From Martensiomyces pterosporus (Eukaryota; Kickxellomycota; Kickxellomycetes; Kickxellales; Kickxellaceae): a stretch of 64,000 nucleotides of DNA. How positions within the stretch are numbered: position 1 is the first letter of the stretch; every line of letters starts with the position of its first letter. Of the stretch, positions 1 to 9,214 are shown piece by piece. The notes under the pieces are model-generated. The model saw only the letters and a list, made by a program, of their open reading frames with translations. It had not been told where the DNA came from and ran no database searches. The DNA lies in assembly GCA_025201845.1 (NCBI GenBank), contig MU603932.1, positions 189,006-253,005 of the forward strand, given 5' to 3'. The position numbers were made by a program, and so were the translations under genes.

Positions 1-912
1 CTCGTGCTTGATGATCTGGCCCAAGATGCTCGGCACGACAGAGGCTGCCTGGATGCGGTGGTCCTGGACGGCGTGAAGGAACGAGTCTATCGAGAACTTG
101 CTCATCAGGTACTGCGTCTTTGCACCAGCAATCGAGTTTGCAATGAGGACAGTCAGGCCATAGATGTGGGCAAAGGGCAAGACTGCAATGGACTTGACTA
201 TCTCGTTGGAATCATCAGCCCTCCCTTCCTTCTCGGAATAGAACTTGAACATTGCCGCGCTCTGGACCGTGTAGCTCACAAAATTCCTGTGGCTGAGCAT
301 CACGCCCTTTGGCAAGCCAGTGGTTCCTGACGAGTACACAATCACCGCCATTGTCTCTGACGCCTCCTTCTTGTCTGTGATTAGGAGCGCAGCATATGGC
401 TCATCAGACAGGATGCTTGCCAGGCTACGGAACCGGGCATCCGTGGCTGGCTTGTCGCTCATCACAATGATGTGGTCGCTTGGGATTTTGACCAGCCCCT
501 CGTTGATGGCCTTGGCAACTACAGGGACTTGCTTCTCGCCAATAAACAGCGCGCTAGCGCAGCAATCCTTCAGCTGGTACTCGAGCTCCGAAGCCTGGAA
601 GACACTGCTGACGGTGCAGCACACAGCGCCAGCAGAGATGATGCCCAGGAATGCGGCGGCGTAGTTGACGTGGTTGGATGCGAAGAGCGCAATGACGTCG
701 CCCTTCTGAGTGCCAAGCGTGTTGACCAGACCAGATGCAATCTGGCGGTACAGCGAACCAAGCCCTCCATAGGTCAGCGACTTCTTGGTAGTGATGTCGT
801 AGAACGCCAGGCCATCTGGCTTGGCGCCATTCAGCCGAGCTGCCTCCATGTAAAATGTCGGCATATCGCAGCCAGGCACATCTGTGTGCGGTGCAATGCT
901 TTTAAAGATCAT
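1..912 (-). CDS. Acyl-CoA synthetase / 4-coumarate-CoA ligase-like (5' part, runs off left edge)
   Basis: The minus-strand frame is open from an ATG at 912 to the window edge: 304 codons, C-terminal part missing. The ANL-family P-loop signature YSSGTTGLPKGV lies around residue 195, preceded by text typical of 4CL/long-chain acyl-CoA ligases (ASNHVNYAAAFLGIISAGAV; DIITT-type entry region). The family activates a carboxylic acid with ATP to an acyl-adenylate and passes it to CoA. The substrate cannot be told from this half. No N-terminal signal is evident, and a peroxisomal PTS1, if any, would lie beyond the edge. A TATA-like run sits about 120 bp upstream. No intron is needed in the visible part. 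Confidence 0.88.
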   Translation of the reverse strand, partial: MIFKSIAPHTDVPGCDMPTFYMEAARLNGAKPDGLAFYDITTKKSLTYGGLGSLYRQIASGLVNTLGTQKGDVIALFASNHVNYAAAFLGIISAGAVCCTVSSVFQASELEYQLKDCCASALFIGEKQVPVVAKAINEGLVKIPSDHIIVMSDKPATDARFRSLASILSDEPYAALLITDKKEASETMAVIVYSSGTTGLPKGVMLSHRNFVSYTVQSAAMFKFYSEKEGRADDSNEIVKSIAVLPFAHIYGLTVLIANSIAGAKTQYLMSKFSIDSFLHAVQDHRIQAASVVPSILGQIIKHE

Positions 913-1921
913 GGCGTGTCAGGCAACAAGGGCGTGTTTGTAGCTGGTATAGTATCGGTAGGAGGAGAAAAGAAACTGGGGTTCTGTAGCGACGTAAAGC
1001 GAGGGGCAACCATGGCCAGTAATGCCCATATATATACAGGGCATGCACACAGCCAAGTGGCCCAGCCCAGTCGGGCCTGGCTTTGTGTTCTACGTGTTGT
1101 CTCTACTGCCGTACACCTCCTCGCTACAGCTACAGCCCTCTGCGGAGGTCTCGGGCGCTGTGTGTTCCCGTGCACTGTCCCCCTTTCCTGGCCTAAGCAA
1201 AGACCTTCAATGGCAGCGACTAGTCATGTGTGTAGGGGAAATCTGTGACTCCTTGTCCGCACTGCCACTGCCACTGTCACTGTATCGCCTTCCTCCTTCG
1301 TGCTTGGAGAGATGAGCGACGAGGATGAAGGGGGAGAAGCGGCTCTCTGTGCTCCATCAGTTGCCTTTACCTGCCGTTAAACACGGATTGGAGATGCGCC
1401 TGCTTTGCAAGAGATCTACAGTGGTGGTCATGTGCTGGGCGAGAGATGCAGCGAAGAGGCAAGCACGGCAGAAAGGGGCTTGTTTGGAACGGCATCGGAC
1501 ATCTCGCCTCCGCCATGCCTTCACGGCGACCTTGGTCCTGTGAGCGTCTGTCCACACGAATGTTTTTTTTTTGCACGCCATGCAGAATGAGTTATGCGCG
1601 TGTGTGCATTCTGGATCGCAATTCTGGGTCTGCCCACAGTAAGCAGCGATCCGCATATCTGTATTTCCACGCTAGAGCAGCAGTGCCATAAAGGCGGTTT
1701 GCCTAGCCAGGCCATCGCAGAAATATCAATAGGTTTTCTTAAACAAAGAGCAGCACAGTAAGTGGCAGTAGTCGCAATATCGAGGTCGCGTGCCGTGCTT
1801 TTCGGAATTCTCAAAACGACTACCAAGCATGTGGATCCGCACCAATATTTGCGAGGGTGTTTGTGCGTTATCTGGCTCGAGTACGCGATTTCTGAATTGC
1901 CAACGCGCAGTTACACGCCCG
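913..1921. other. Gene-free stretch upstream of the acyl-CoA synthetase
   Basis: Between the 5' end of the ligase gene and the 3' end of AIM19, both on the minus strand. Short open frames occur on both strands, but none has recognisable protein content. It holds the TATA-like run at 1029. I see no RNA gene. Confidence 0.5.
1029..1036 (-). promoter_or_regulatory. TATA-like box of the acyl-CoA synthetase gene
   Basis: An 8-bp TATATATA run about 117 bp upstream of the ATG at 912. Called on motif and position only. Confidence 0.35.
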
Positions 1922-2484
1922 TCACTCCCGGCCAATGTTGGCGTAGTTGTATCCATACACCGATCCTATGGCGGCGATTGCACCCGTCATTGTAATCGGG
2001 AACAGTCTCCGGCTCTTCAGCGCACTGCGGGCATTAAAAAACAGCCAGATTGCAGACCAGCCAGCAGCCAAGCCCGATCCATTCACCGAGTCGCCGGTGT
2101 TGAGTGCGTACCCCGATGCAGCAAAGATCGCTGTGTATGCGCTGCACTGAAACACAGACGGGAATCCTGGAATGCCCTTCCTGGCGCCTGGAAGCGCAGC
2201 CAAGCCTGCATAGCAGAAAAATAAGAAAGCAGCGGGCGCAATTAGTAGCTATTGCTTGCAGCTACAGATCTATCTAGTGTGGCTGACGCCATACAGCTGT
2301 TGGGCGGTGAATACATACTGAGCGCCGAGAGAAGCAATGCTGGGTACGGTGTCGTGGAAAAGCTGTGAGAGACTGCTTCGAGCTCAGTCTTCTGTCTTGG
2401 CTTTGCATGCAAAGAGTAGCTCGATGGCGGCATCCGTGGCTGCGCCTGTGTGTCTGAGCGACCGCTATCCGACTCTGTTGCCAT
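1922..2484 (-). CDS. AIM19: AIM19-like mitochondrial membrane protein
   Basis: Two exons: 2484-2319 and 2205-1922. The intron (2318-2206, 113 bp) has a GTATGT donor, a CTACTAAT branch-like site and a TATGCAG acceptor. The join is in phase and gives 149 aa. The exon 1 end has TPYPAL plus a hydrophobic run. Exon 2 has ASGYALNTGDSVNGSG and a WSAIWLFFNARSALKSRR stretch, matching the Aim19 layout (TPYPAL; GD-x-ENG-x-G; W-S-x-x-Y-L-F-F). The yeast member is a mitochondrial inner-membrane protein of unknown biochemical role, known from mitochondrial inheritance screens. The ATG at 2484 is the only good start in exon 1. It shares a 354-bp divergent promoter with ERG12. Confidence 0.8.
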
Positions 2485-2838
2485 GCGACTTGGTTGATAA
2501 AAAGCAGCGTGCTATGTGCCCTACAGTATTGGTACAAGCAGAGCAGGCAGCCAAAAAAAGGAGTACAATTCGAAAGGCGTGGAGAAAAGGAAAACCAAGG
2601 CGGAGGCATCCCTCTGCTCGGCTGATTTAAGCCCTACCTTGCTGTGGATACTCGCTAGCCGATTCGGTTCGGACGTGGTGGCTCACGCACCCTCGCTTGC
2701 TTGCTGACACGCAGTCCAGAAACCGGCATAGAGCGCTTGTGGCTGGAGCCTGGAAGGGCAGCTGGTGTTCTAATCCCAGCTGCCACTTTTGCATTTGCTG
2801 TTACCACCTTTTCCTCAATTTAATTCACCATTAGCAGC
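2485..2838. promoter_or_regulatory. Divergent intergenic region AIM19 / ERG12
   Basis: A 354-bp spacer between head-to-head genes, so it must hold both promoters. A T/C-rich run lies just before the ERG12 ATG. No specific site is claimed. Confidence 0.4.
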
Positions 2839-4217
2839 ATGATGGCCACTGCCTCAAAGGACTGGAGCCCATTCGTTGTCAGCGCGCCAGGCAAGGTCAT
2901 CCTGTTTGGCGAGCACGCAGTTGTCTATGGAAAGGTAAGCAGATGCACACAGGGCCTCAGAGTGCTTCTGGCTGCCATCCTTGTTCGTTTGACTGACAGC
3001 AAATTGCCGCTGCTTTTGTTATCGTGGTCTAGGCAGCTATTGCTGGCAGCTTGAACCTGCGTGCCTATGCGCTTGTCACTCCTCGAGTCGACCAAAGAGT
3101 TCGCCTTGTTCTGCCCGACATCAGCGTAGACGCACTGCTTGACATCCAGGCGCTGCCACTGCTCAATAGCGACGACCTCGAACACCCTGGCGACGTCGAG
3201 CCGCTTGTACGTGACACGATTAGCATACCAGAGGGGCCTGGACGAACTGCAGTGCTGACCTTCATATACTTGTATGGGTGCTTGTTCTCGCAGAGCAGCC
3301 GCTCTGCGGGATTCACAATTTGCGTCAGGTCCTTGCTGCCTGTTGGAGCCGGGCTGGGCTCGTCTGCATCGTTTAATGTGGCTCTGTCGGCGGCGCTCTT
3401 GCGGCTGACTGGGTGGCTGCAGTCGGATGGGCTGTCGGCAGAGGATAAAAAGCTGATCAACACCTGGGCTTTCCGCGGAGAGCAGGTCGCCCATGGAACG
3501 CCGTCGGGAATCGACAACTCAGTGGCCACGTATGGCGGGTTCGTCCTGTACCAGAGGGGACACGACACGGTGGACCTGCAGAGCAAGCATGCGCTGCGTG
3601 TATTGATCACAAACACAAACGTCCCAAAGAGCACCAAAGCACTCATCGCTGGCGTACGTGCCTTGAAGGACAAGTACCCATCTGTGGTCGATGGCATCCT
3701 AGACAACATCCACAGCATCAGCACCAGCGCCGCCGATCTGTTCCGTGGCACTGACCAAGTTGATGTGCAAGAGCTGGAAACGCAGACCCAAGACATAATC
3801 CGGATCAACCACGGCTTGCTCTACACGCTGGGCGTCAGCCATCCGTCGCTTGAGCGCATCAGAGAGGTGACTGCTGTCCACGGAATGGCATCCAAGCTCA
3901 CGGGTGCTGGCGGTGGCGGCTGTGCCCTGACTCTGATCCCGCACAATGTCGCTGGTGGCGAGGTTGAAGCCGTCAGTGGTGAGCTTGCTGAGGAAGGTTT
4001 CGAGTGCTACGAGACGGTCGTTGGTGGACCTGGCGTGACGATCACCCGCAGTGTTGGCGCTGCGCCGGTCGAGCAGTGGGTCAGCGATATGCTGGACCAG
4101 CACATATCCTTGACTCGAAGCGACCGCCAAGATGTATCTGCAGATGCTTTCGGCAACATAGTCTCTGGGTTTGTGGCACTCCCCGAGTCAGCTATATCAA
4201 GGCTGTCGCTGCTATGA
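2839..4217 (+). CDS. ERG12: Mevalonate kinase
   Basis: Two exons: 2839-2934 (32 codons) and 3033-4217. The intron (98 bp) has a GTAAGC donor, a CTGAC branch-like site and a TCTAG acceptor. Product about 426 aa. Exon 1 carries the GHMP N-terminal motif APGKVILFGEHAVVYGK. Exon 2 carries the ATP-binding loop PVGAGLGSSAS (about residues 135-145), GTPSGIDNS (about 188-196) and the third GHMP motif TGAGGGGC (322-329). The enzyme phosphorylates mevalonate in the cytosolic sterol/isoprenoid pathway. A second ATG follows directly (MMATAS); either could be used. Full family length with no missing key residue. Confidence 0.95.
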
Positions 4218-4404
4218 GCCTGTCTCCCACCTGACTTTGCCGCTCCCACAAGCGCATTATTTTAACACGCTACCATGCCGTTGCCGTGAGGGGGGGGTTT
4301 TTTTTTGAGCGGCTCCGCTATCCTTTTGCACGCATGCACACTCCGTTTTGACACCAGGCACAGGAACATAATATTTCAGCAGCACCCCTACTAAACACGC
4401 AGCA

Positions 4405-4875
4405 ATGGCATCAAAGGCAGCAGCAAAGCGTCTCTCGAAGGAGTACACACTGATGAAAAAGTCTCCGCCCGAATACATCACTGCGAAGCCCCTGGAGAAG
4501 AACATTTTGGAGTGGCACTACATCTTGACGGGGCCGCCAAACAGCCCATATGACGGCGGAGAATACCACGGGAGGCTGATCTTCCCCAAGGAGTACCCCT
4601 TCGCTCCCCCAGCCATCCAGATGATCACACCGAATGGCCGGTTCAAGGTCAACATGGATATTTGCACGAGCATGAGCAACTACCACCCACAGTCGTGGAA
4701 TCCAGCTTGGTCGGTGGCCACCATCCTCACCGGGCTGCTCTCGATGATGACGGACAATGAGAACACGACAGGCGCTATTGAAACCCCCGACGAGGAGAAG
4801 AGGGGCTTTGCCGCGAAGTCAAAGGAATTCAACCGCCAGAACCCTCGCTTCAAAAATGCGTTTGGAGATATTTAA
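4405..4875 (+). CDS. UBC6/UBE2J-type ubiquitin-conjugating enzyme, apparently tail-less
   Basis: A 156-aa E2 with the divergent active-site region of the Ubc6/UBE2J subfamily: NMDICTSMSNYHPQSWNPAW with catalytic Cys87, preceded by the YPFAPPAIQMITPNGRF loop. Family members are ER tail-anchored E2s in ERAD, usually about 250 aa with a C-terminal membrane helix. Here the frame stops just after the core (ends NAFGDI). The following 250 bp, which I read in all three plus frames, encode no hydrophobic helix, and I see no convincing donor before the stop. Either this is a soluble paralogue or a distant exon was missed. No intron is visible in the core. The ATG at 4405 matches the usual N-terminus (AxKRLxKEY). 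Confidence 0.88.
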   Translation: MASKAAAKRLSKEYTLMKKSPPEYITAKPLEKNILEWHYILTGPPNSPYDGGEYHGRLIFPKEYPFAPPAIQMITPNGRFKVNMDICTSMSNYHPQSWNPAWSVATILTGLLSMMTDNENTTGAIETPDEEKRGFAAKSKEFNRQNPRFKNAFGDI

Positions 4876-6043
4876 ACCACTGGCCCTTCCTATTCCGTTT
4901 GCCTGCTTGCCTGTGTTATAATATAGCCTTTATCACGGCTCCCATCGGCGGGAGCAAACGAGGCTTGCCAAACAAGAGAGCAGCACAATGGGTCACTCGC
5001 CCATTCCTCATGTCTACTATCACAGCGCGCAAGCGAAGCCCCCTGGTGCTGCTGACCTTCTCCATGTGCACAAAGCAGAAGCGCAATGTGCCAAGCAGGG
5101 TCACTTGCGCATCAGAGAGGATGCATACATGAATGTGCATGGGTGCGTCCGCGGTTGATAAGACAGCTGCTCCGTCATCAGCATCGTCGCGTACCTCAGC
5201 CGTCCCAGAGCCGCGCCGAGGAGCTGGAGCATGGCAGGACTGAGCTAGCCTAAATCGCGCATGCATCTGATGTCTGGGCTAAATGGGCAGTGCTGCAAAA
5301 GATGCAACGCCGAGCCATGTACCAAGCCCCTTGGGGACACGGGAGAGCTCCCGGCATGGAGATATGTCCTTCTTTGAGCGTGCTCTGACCTGTAAACAGG
5401 CGATTCTATTGGCACCTCGCTGCCACAGCAGTTATGTAAACAAACAAAGAGGAGAGCGCGACAGCAGCAAAGCCTGCGTTGCTTGTGTTGTCGTTGCTGT
5501 CCTTGGTATAGTGGTGGAGGGCAATCGCAGAGATCGCCGCCCAAAGTTGGGACGTTTGTGCGTCTGTGTATGTCTCAGCGACTGCACCCGCCATCCGCTT
5601 TCTGCTCATCCTGCTTTGGCTTGCAAGTGTTTTTGTTAAAAGCGCTATTATTAGGCGCACACACGCAGGCTGCGCCCAGCAGCACACACCATCGCTGCCA
5701 TCAATGCCATCAGCCCGCCATCGGCCATTCTGCTGAGGCGCACAGTTTTCCAACCCCGTCCCGCTGTGTGTTGCATGCAGCCAAGAGCAGCACCTCGGCT
5801 GCTTTGTTCGCTGCCTCTTTCTTCTCTACTCTACATCTTTCTTGCAAAACGGCCTTTCCAGTTATACTAAGAGGAGCTTTTTCTGTATTCAACCCCCGCA
5901 CAAACCCAGATACTTGCGAGGCACACATCCCTTTTTGTCCCTACTTTCCTTTTGGCATACTGCTTTTTGCGCGAAGGAGACAAGGAAACATTACATAACT
6001 CTCCATTTCTTTGTCATTACACACTAGTTCTCGTCTTGATATA
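4876..6043. other. Gene-free stretch upstream of the CBM48-repeat gene
   Basis: About 1.2 kb between two plus-strand genes. Open frames here lack recognisable content. The last 300 bp are pyrimidine-rich, consistent with a promoter and 5' leader of a well-expressed gene. Confidence 0.45.
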
Positions 6044-8683
6044 ATGAGCAACACTGAGTCTGCTGCTGCTGCTGCTACTGTCAGCCATACTTTCCGGCTA
6101 TCTGTCGAGGGCGATATCTCCGCTGCTGAGCTTCTTGGCACCTTTGGCGCCGACGAGTCGCAGCACTGGTCGCCCATCGCTTTGACCAAGGCTGAGGACG
6201 GCAAGTACGAGGCCACCGTTGACAACCTCACCCCAGGCACACAGTATCTGTACAAATACAAGGTCGATGGCGAGTGGCTGCTCGATTCCGATGCTGAAAA
6301 GACCACTGATGACGCCGGTATTGTCAACAATGCATTTGTTGCCAAGGACCCCGCTGCTACTGCTGATGGAGCCAGTAGCGTGGCCGCTGATGCCGAAAAG
6401 GAGGAATCTGATGCTGCCCCTGCAGATGCCGCACATGAAGAGGAGGATGTCCGCACAGACGAGACCGCCGTCGCTGCGGACGCCGAAGTAGCTGAATCTG
6501 CTGATCCTGTCGCCACTACTGCTGTCGAGGCTGCCGAGGAGCCCGCTGCCGTCGCAGAGACACCCGAGGCCAAAGAGGAGGAGAGTGCTGAGTCTGACCA
6601 GCCCGCTAATCAGCAGGCTGAGGAGCCACTTGCTCCAGCTGCTGAAGAGGCACCTGCAGCTGCTAGCGAGGAGCCTAGCGAGGAGGTTGCTGAGGAACCC
6701 GCTGTTGCAGAGGCTGAGGTCGCTGCTGCTGCAGAACCCGCTGCTGCTGCTGCCGAGCCTGCTGCCAGCGAGGAATCGCCTGCTGAGACAGCTGATGCAC
6801 CGGTTGCTGATGCTGGCGAAGGGCCAGCTCCAGAGTCGGCTGATCCAGCTGCTGAAGAGCCGGCTGCTAACGCTGCTGAGGAATCCGCCGCCACTGCCGC
6901 CGAGGCTGTCGATAGTGCACCCGAAGCACCTGCCGAGGTTGCCGATCAGGAGCAGGCAGAAGATGCCGCTGCCGCTGCTACTGAGGAGTCGACTCCTGCT
7001 CCTGCTGAGCCGGAATCTGCAGCTGGTGCTTCGGAAGAGACTGCTGCTCCTGCTGAGGAGGCACCTGTTGTCGAAGAGTCAGCTGCTACTCCTGAAGCGA
7101 CTCCTGCTGCTGTAGAAGAGCCTGCTCCTGCAAAGGAGGCGCCTGCCGCCATTGAAGAATCCGCTGCCCCTGTCGCCGAGGACTCGCCTGCTGATGAGGA
7201 GCCCGTCGCTGAGGAAACTCCTGCAGCTGCTGAGGAGACTGCTGAGGAGGGAATCGCCGTCGAAGAGGCCGCCGCCGCCGTCGAGGAAGCCGCTGCTCCT
7301 GTTGAAGAGGTTGCAGCTGCTGAGGAAACCCTTGCCGTTGCGGGCGAGGAGGTTGCTGCCACCACCGAAGATGCTCCTGCTGCCACAGAGGAGGTTGCGG
7401 TTGAGGATGAAATCCCTGCAGCCGCTGAGGAGGCTACTGTTGAGGAGGCTGTCGCTGAGGAGGAAGTCTCTGCAGCTGCTGAGGAGACCTCCACACCTGT
7501 TGAGGCACCTGCTGTTGCTGCTGAAGAGGCTGTCGCTGAAGAGGCTGTCGCTGAAGAGGCTGTCGCTGAGGAGGCTGTCGCTGAAGAGCCTGTCGCTGAA
7601 GAGGCTGTCGCTGAGGAGGCTGTCGCTGAAGAGCCTGTCGCTGAAGAGCGTGTCGTTGAAGAGCCTGTCGTTGAGGAGGCTGTCGTTGAGGAGGCTGTCG
7701 CTGAGGAGCCTGTCACTGAGGAGCCTGTCGCTGAGGAGGCTGCCGTTGAAGAGCCTGTCACTGAGGAGGCTGCCGTTGAAGAGCCTGTCGCTGAAGAGGC
7801 TGTCGCTGAAGAGGCTGTCGTTGAGGAGGCTGTCGTTGAGGAGGCTGTCGTTGAGGAGGCTGTCGCTGAGGAGGCTGTCGTTGAAGAGCCTGTCACTGAG
7901 GAGGCTGTCGTTGAAGAGCCTGTCGTTGAGGAGGCTGTCGTTGAAGAGCCTGTCGCTGAAGAGCCTGTCGTTGAGGAGGCTGCCGTTGAAGAGCCTGTCA
8001 CTGAGGAGGCTGCCGTTGAAGAGCCTGTCGCTGAGGAGGCTGTCGCTGAGGAGGCTGCCGTTAAAGAGCCTGTCGCTGAGGAGGCTGTCGCTGAGGAGAT
8101 CGCTGCGCCTGTTCAGGAGCCTGTCACTGAGGAGGCTGCCGTTGAGGAGGCTGTCGCTGAAGAGGCTGTCGTTGAGGAGGCTGCCGTTGAAGAGCCTGTC
8201 ACTGAGGAGGCTGTCGTTGAGGAGGCTGTCGTTGAAGAGGCTGTCGCTGAAGAGGCTGTCGCTGAGGAGGCTGCCGTTGAAGAGCCTGTCACTGAGGAGG
8301 CTGTCGTTGAGGAGGCTGTCGTTGAAGAGCCTGTCACTGAGGAGGCTGTCGCTGAGGAGATCGCTGCGCCTGTTCAGGAGGCTGTTTCCGAGGAGGCTCC
8401 TGCTACTGCTGAGGAGGCTGTCGCTGCCAAGGAGACCCCTGCTGCCACTGAGGAAACTCCTGCTGCTGCTGAGGAGGTTGCCGCTCCTGCTGCTTCTGAG
8501 GAGGCTGCTGGCGAGGAGCCTGCCACTAAGGAACCCGCTGCTGCTGGTGAGGAGCCTACCTCTTCTCCTGCTACCGAGACTGTTACCGATGCTGAGGCCA
8601 GCAAAGCCGCTGCAGCCGAAGCCGGAGACGCCAAGAAGAAGCACCGTGGATTCTTTGGCTTTGTCAAGCGGCTGTTTGGCTGA
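6044..8683 (+). CDS. CBM48 (AMPK-beta-like) domain protein with long EAV/EPV repeat and basic C-terminal tail
   Basis: One 879-aa frame. Residues about 14-102 form an AMPK-beta/CBM48-like glycogen-binding E-set fold (ELLGTFGADESQHWSPI; LTPGTQYLYKYKVDGEWLLD), resembling yeast Crp1/Mdg1 N-termini. Residues about 105-490 are acidic Ala/Glu/Pro-rich. From about 495 to 780 there are tight pentapeptide repeats of the type (V/A)-x-E-E-(A/P), encoded by a 15-bp unit. The C-terminus turns strongly basic and hydrophobic: KKKHRGFFGFVKRLFG, a possible amphipathic membrane or partner-binding helix. Role unknown; a carbohydrate- or filament-associated scaffold is inference. The start at 6044 is the first ATG, and the upstream in-frame extension lacks an ATG. 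A stop-free antisense frame over the repeat is a codon-pattern artefact. Confidence 0.8.
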   Translation: MSNTESAAAAATVSHTFRLSVEGDISAAELLGTFGADESQHWSPIALTKAEDGKYEATVDNLTPGTQYLYKYKVDGEWLLDSDAEKTTDDAGIVNNAFVAKDPAATADGASSVAADAEKEESDAAPADAAHEEEDVRTDETAVAADAEVAESADPVATTAVEAAEEPAAVAETPEAKEEESAESDQPANQQAEEPLAPAAEEAPAAASEEPSEEVAEEPAVAEAEVAAAAEPAAAAAEPAASEESPAETADAPVADAGEGPAPESADPAAEEPAANAAEESAATAAEAVDSAPEAPAEVADQEQAEDAAAAATEESTPAPAEPESAAGASEETAAPAEEAPVVEESAATPEATPAAVEEPAPAKEAPAAIEESAAPVAEDSPADEEPVAEETPAAAEETAEEGIAVEEAAAAVEEAAAPVEEVAAAEETLAVAGEEVAATTEDAPAATEEVAVEDEIPAAAEEATVEEAVAEEEVSAAAEETSTPVEAPAVAAEEAVAEEAVAEEAVAEEAVAEEPVAEEAVAEEAVAEEPVAEERVVEEPVVEEAVVEEAVAEEPVTEEPVAEEAAVEEPVTEEAAVEEPVAEEAVAEEAVVEEAVVEEAVVEEAVAEEAVVEEPVTEEAVVEEPVVEEAVVEEPVAEEPVVEEAAVEEPVTEEAAVEEPVAEEAVAEEAAVKEPVAEEAVAEEIAAPVQEPVTEEAAVEEAVAEEAVVEEAAVEEPVTEEAVVEEAVVEEAVAEEAVAEEAAVEEPVTEEAVVEEAVVEEPVTEEAVAEEIAAPVQEAVSEEAPATAEEAVAAKETPAATEETPAAAEEVAAPAASEEAAGEEPATKEPAAAGEEPTSSPATETVTDAEASKAAAAEAGDAKKKHRGFFGFVKRLFG
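7525..8385 (+). repeat. Coding minisatellite, 15-bp period
   Basis: About 57 copies of units such as gctgtcgctgaagag or gttgaggaggctgtc, each encoding five residues (V-x-E-E-A/P). Copies differ mainly by V/A and T/A codons and by GAA/GAG swaps, and larger blocks recur (for example the AVAEEIAAPVQE block near 8085 and 8355). This shows expansion by slippage or unequal exchange while the reading frame was kept. Confidence 0.9.
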
Positions 8684-9214
8684 ATGCACCGCCGCCCATC
8701 TACCACATGTTAACATTCCCTTGTCGCCTAGCTTGCAGTTAGCTCCAGCCAACTTGTTTTCTACTACTTTGTAACTCTCCGTTGTTTTCATTTCGTCTTT
8801 GCCATCTAGTTTTATTTTTCGCATAGCTCGTTCATCTCTTGGTCGTAACACACGTTCTTTTCAAAAGTATGATTTCGCCTGGTGCTACCCAGCTGCCGGC
8901 GGTGTGCGGGGAGATCGGGCGCGGATGTAGCGGGCTTTGGCGCCATCACGAACAGCATGCTCAAGTGACGCCATCGCAAATGCAGCTTGAGCGGCAACAT
9001 GTGTGAGCAGGCGGAGCAGGAGGGAGTTGCGGCAGTGATGGCCCTACTGCTTTTGGCCGCATTGTTGCTGGGCGTGGTTGACGGAACCAGCAAGCGACAT
9101 TTTTCTTCTCCACTCCCCGCTCCACTTATTACTACGGTGTTGCCGTCAAATTCTGCCTTTGAGCGCCGCTATATCCCCTGTTCGCACTAAGCCCATACCG
9201 ACGTGGTGCAGCTC
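8684..9214. other. Intergenic region with a short hydrophobic upstream ORF
   Basis: Between the CBM48-repeat gene and the GILT-like gene. From 9039 a short frame starts M-A-L-L-L-L-A-A-L-L-L-G, like a signal peptide. No splice to the downstream frame was convincing, so it is treated as leader or uORF. Confidence 0.35.

Noticed and set aside
7079..8851. 590-codon minus-strand frame over the CBM48-repeat gene (Leu/Ser/Asp repeats)
   Set aside because: It mirrors the 15-bp GNN-codon repeat, which cannot form antisense stops. The plus-strand protein has domains and a sensible start.
8987..9190. Short frame with a signal-peptide-like start upstream of the GILT-like gene, considered as its first exon
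   Set aside because: No convincing donor and acceptor join it in frame, and the downstream frame has its own membrane anchor.
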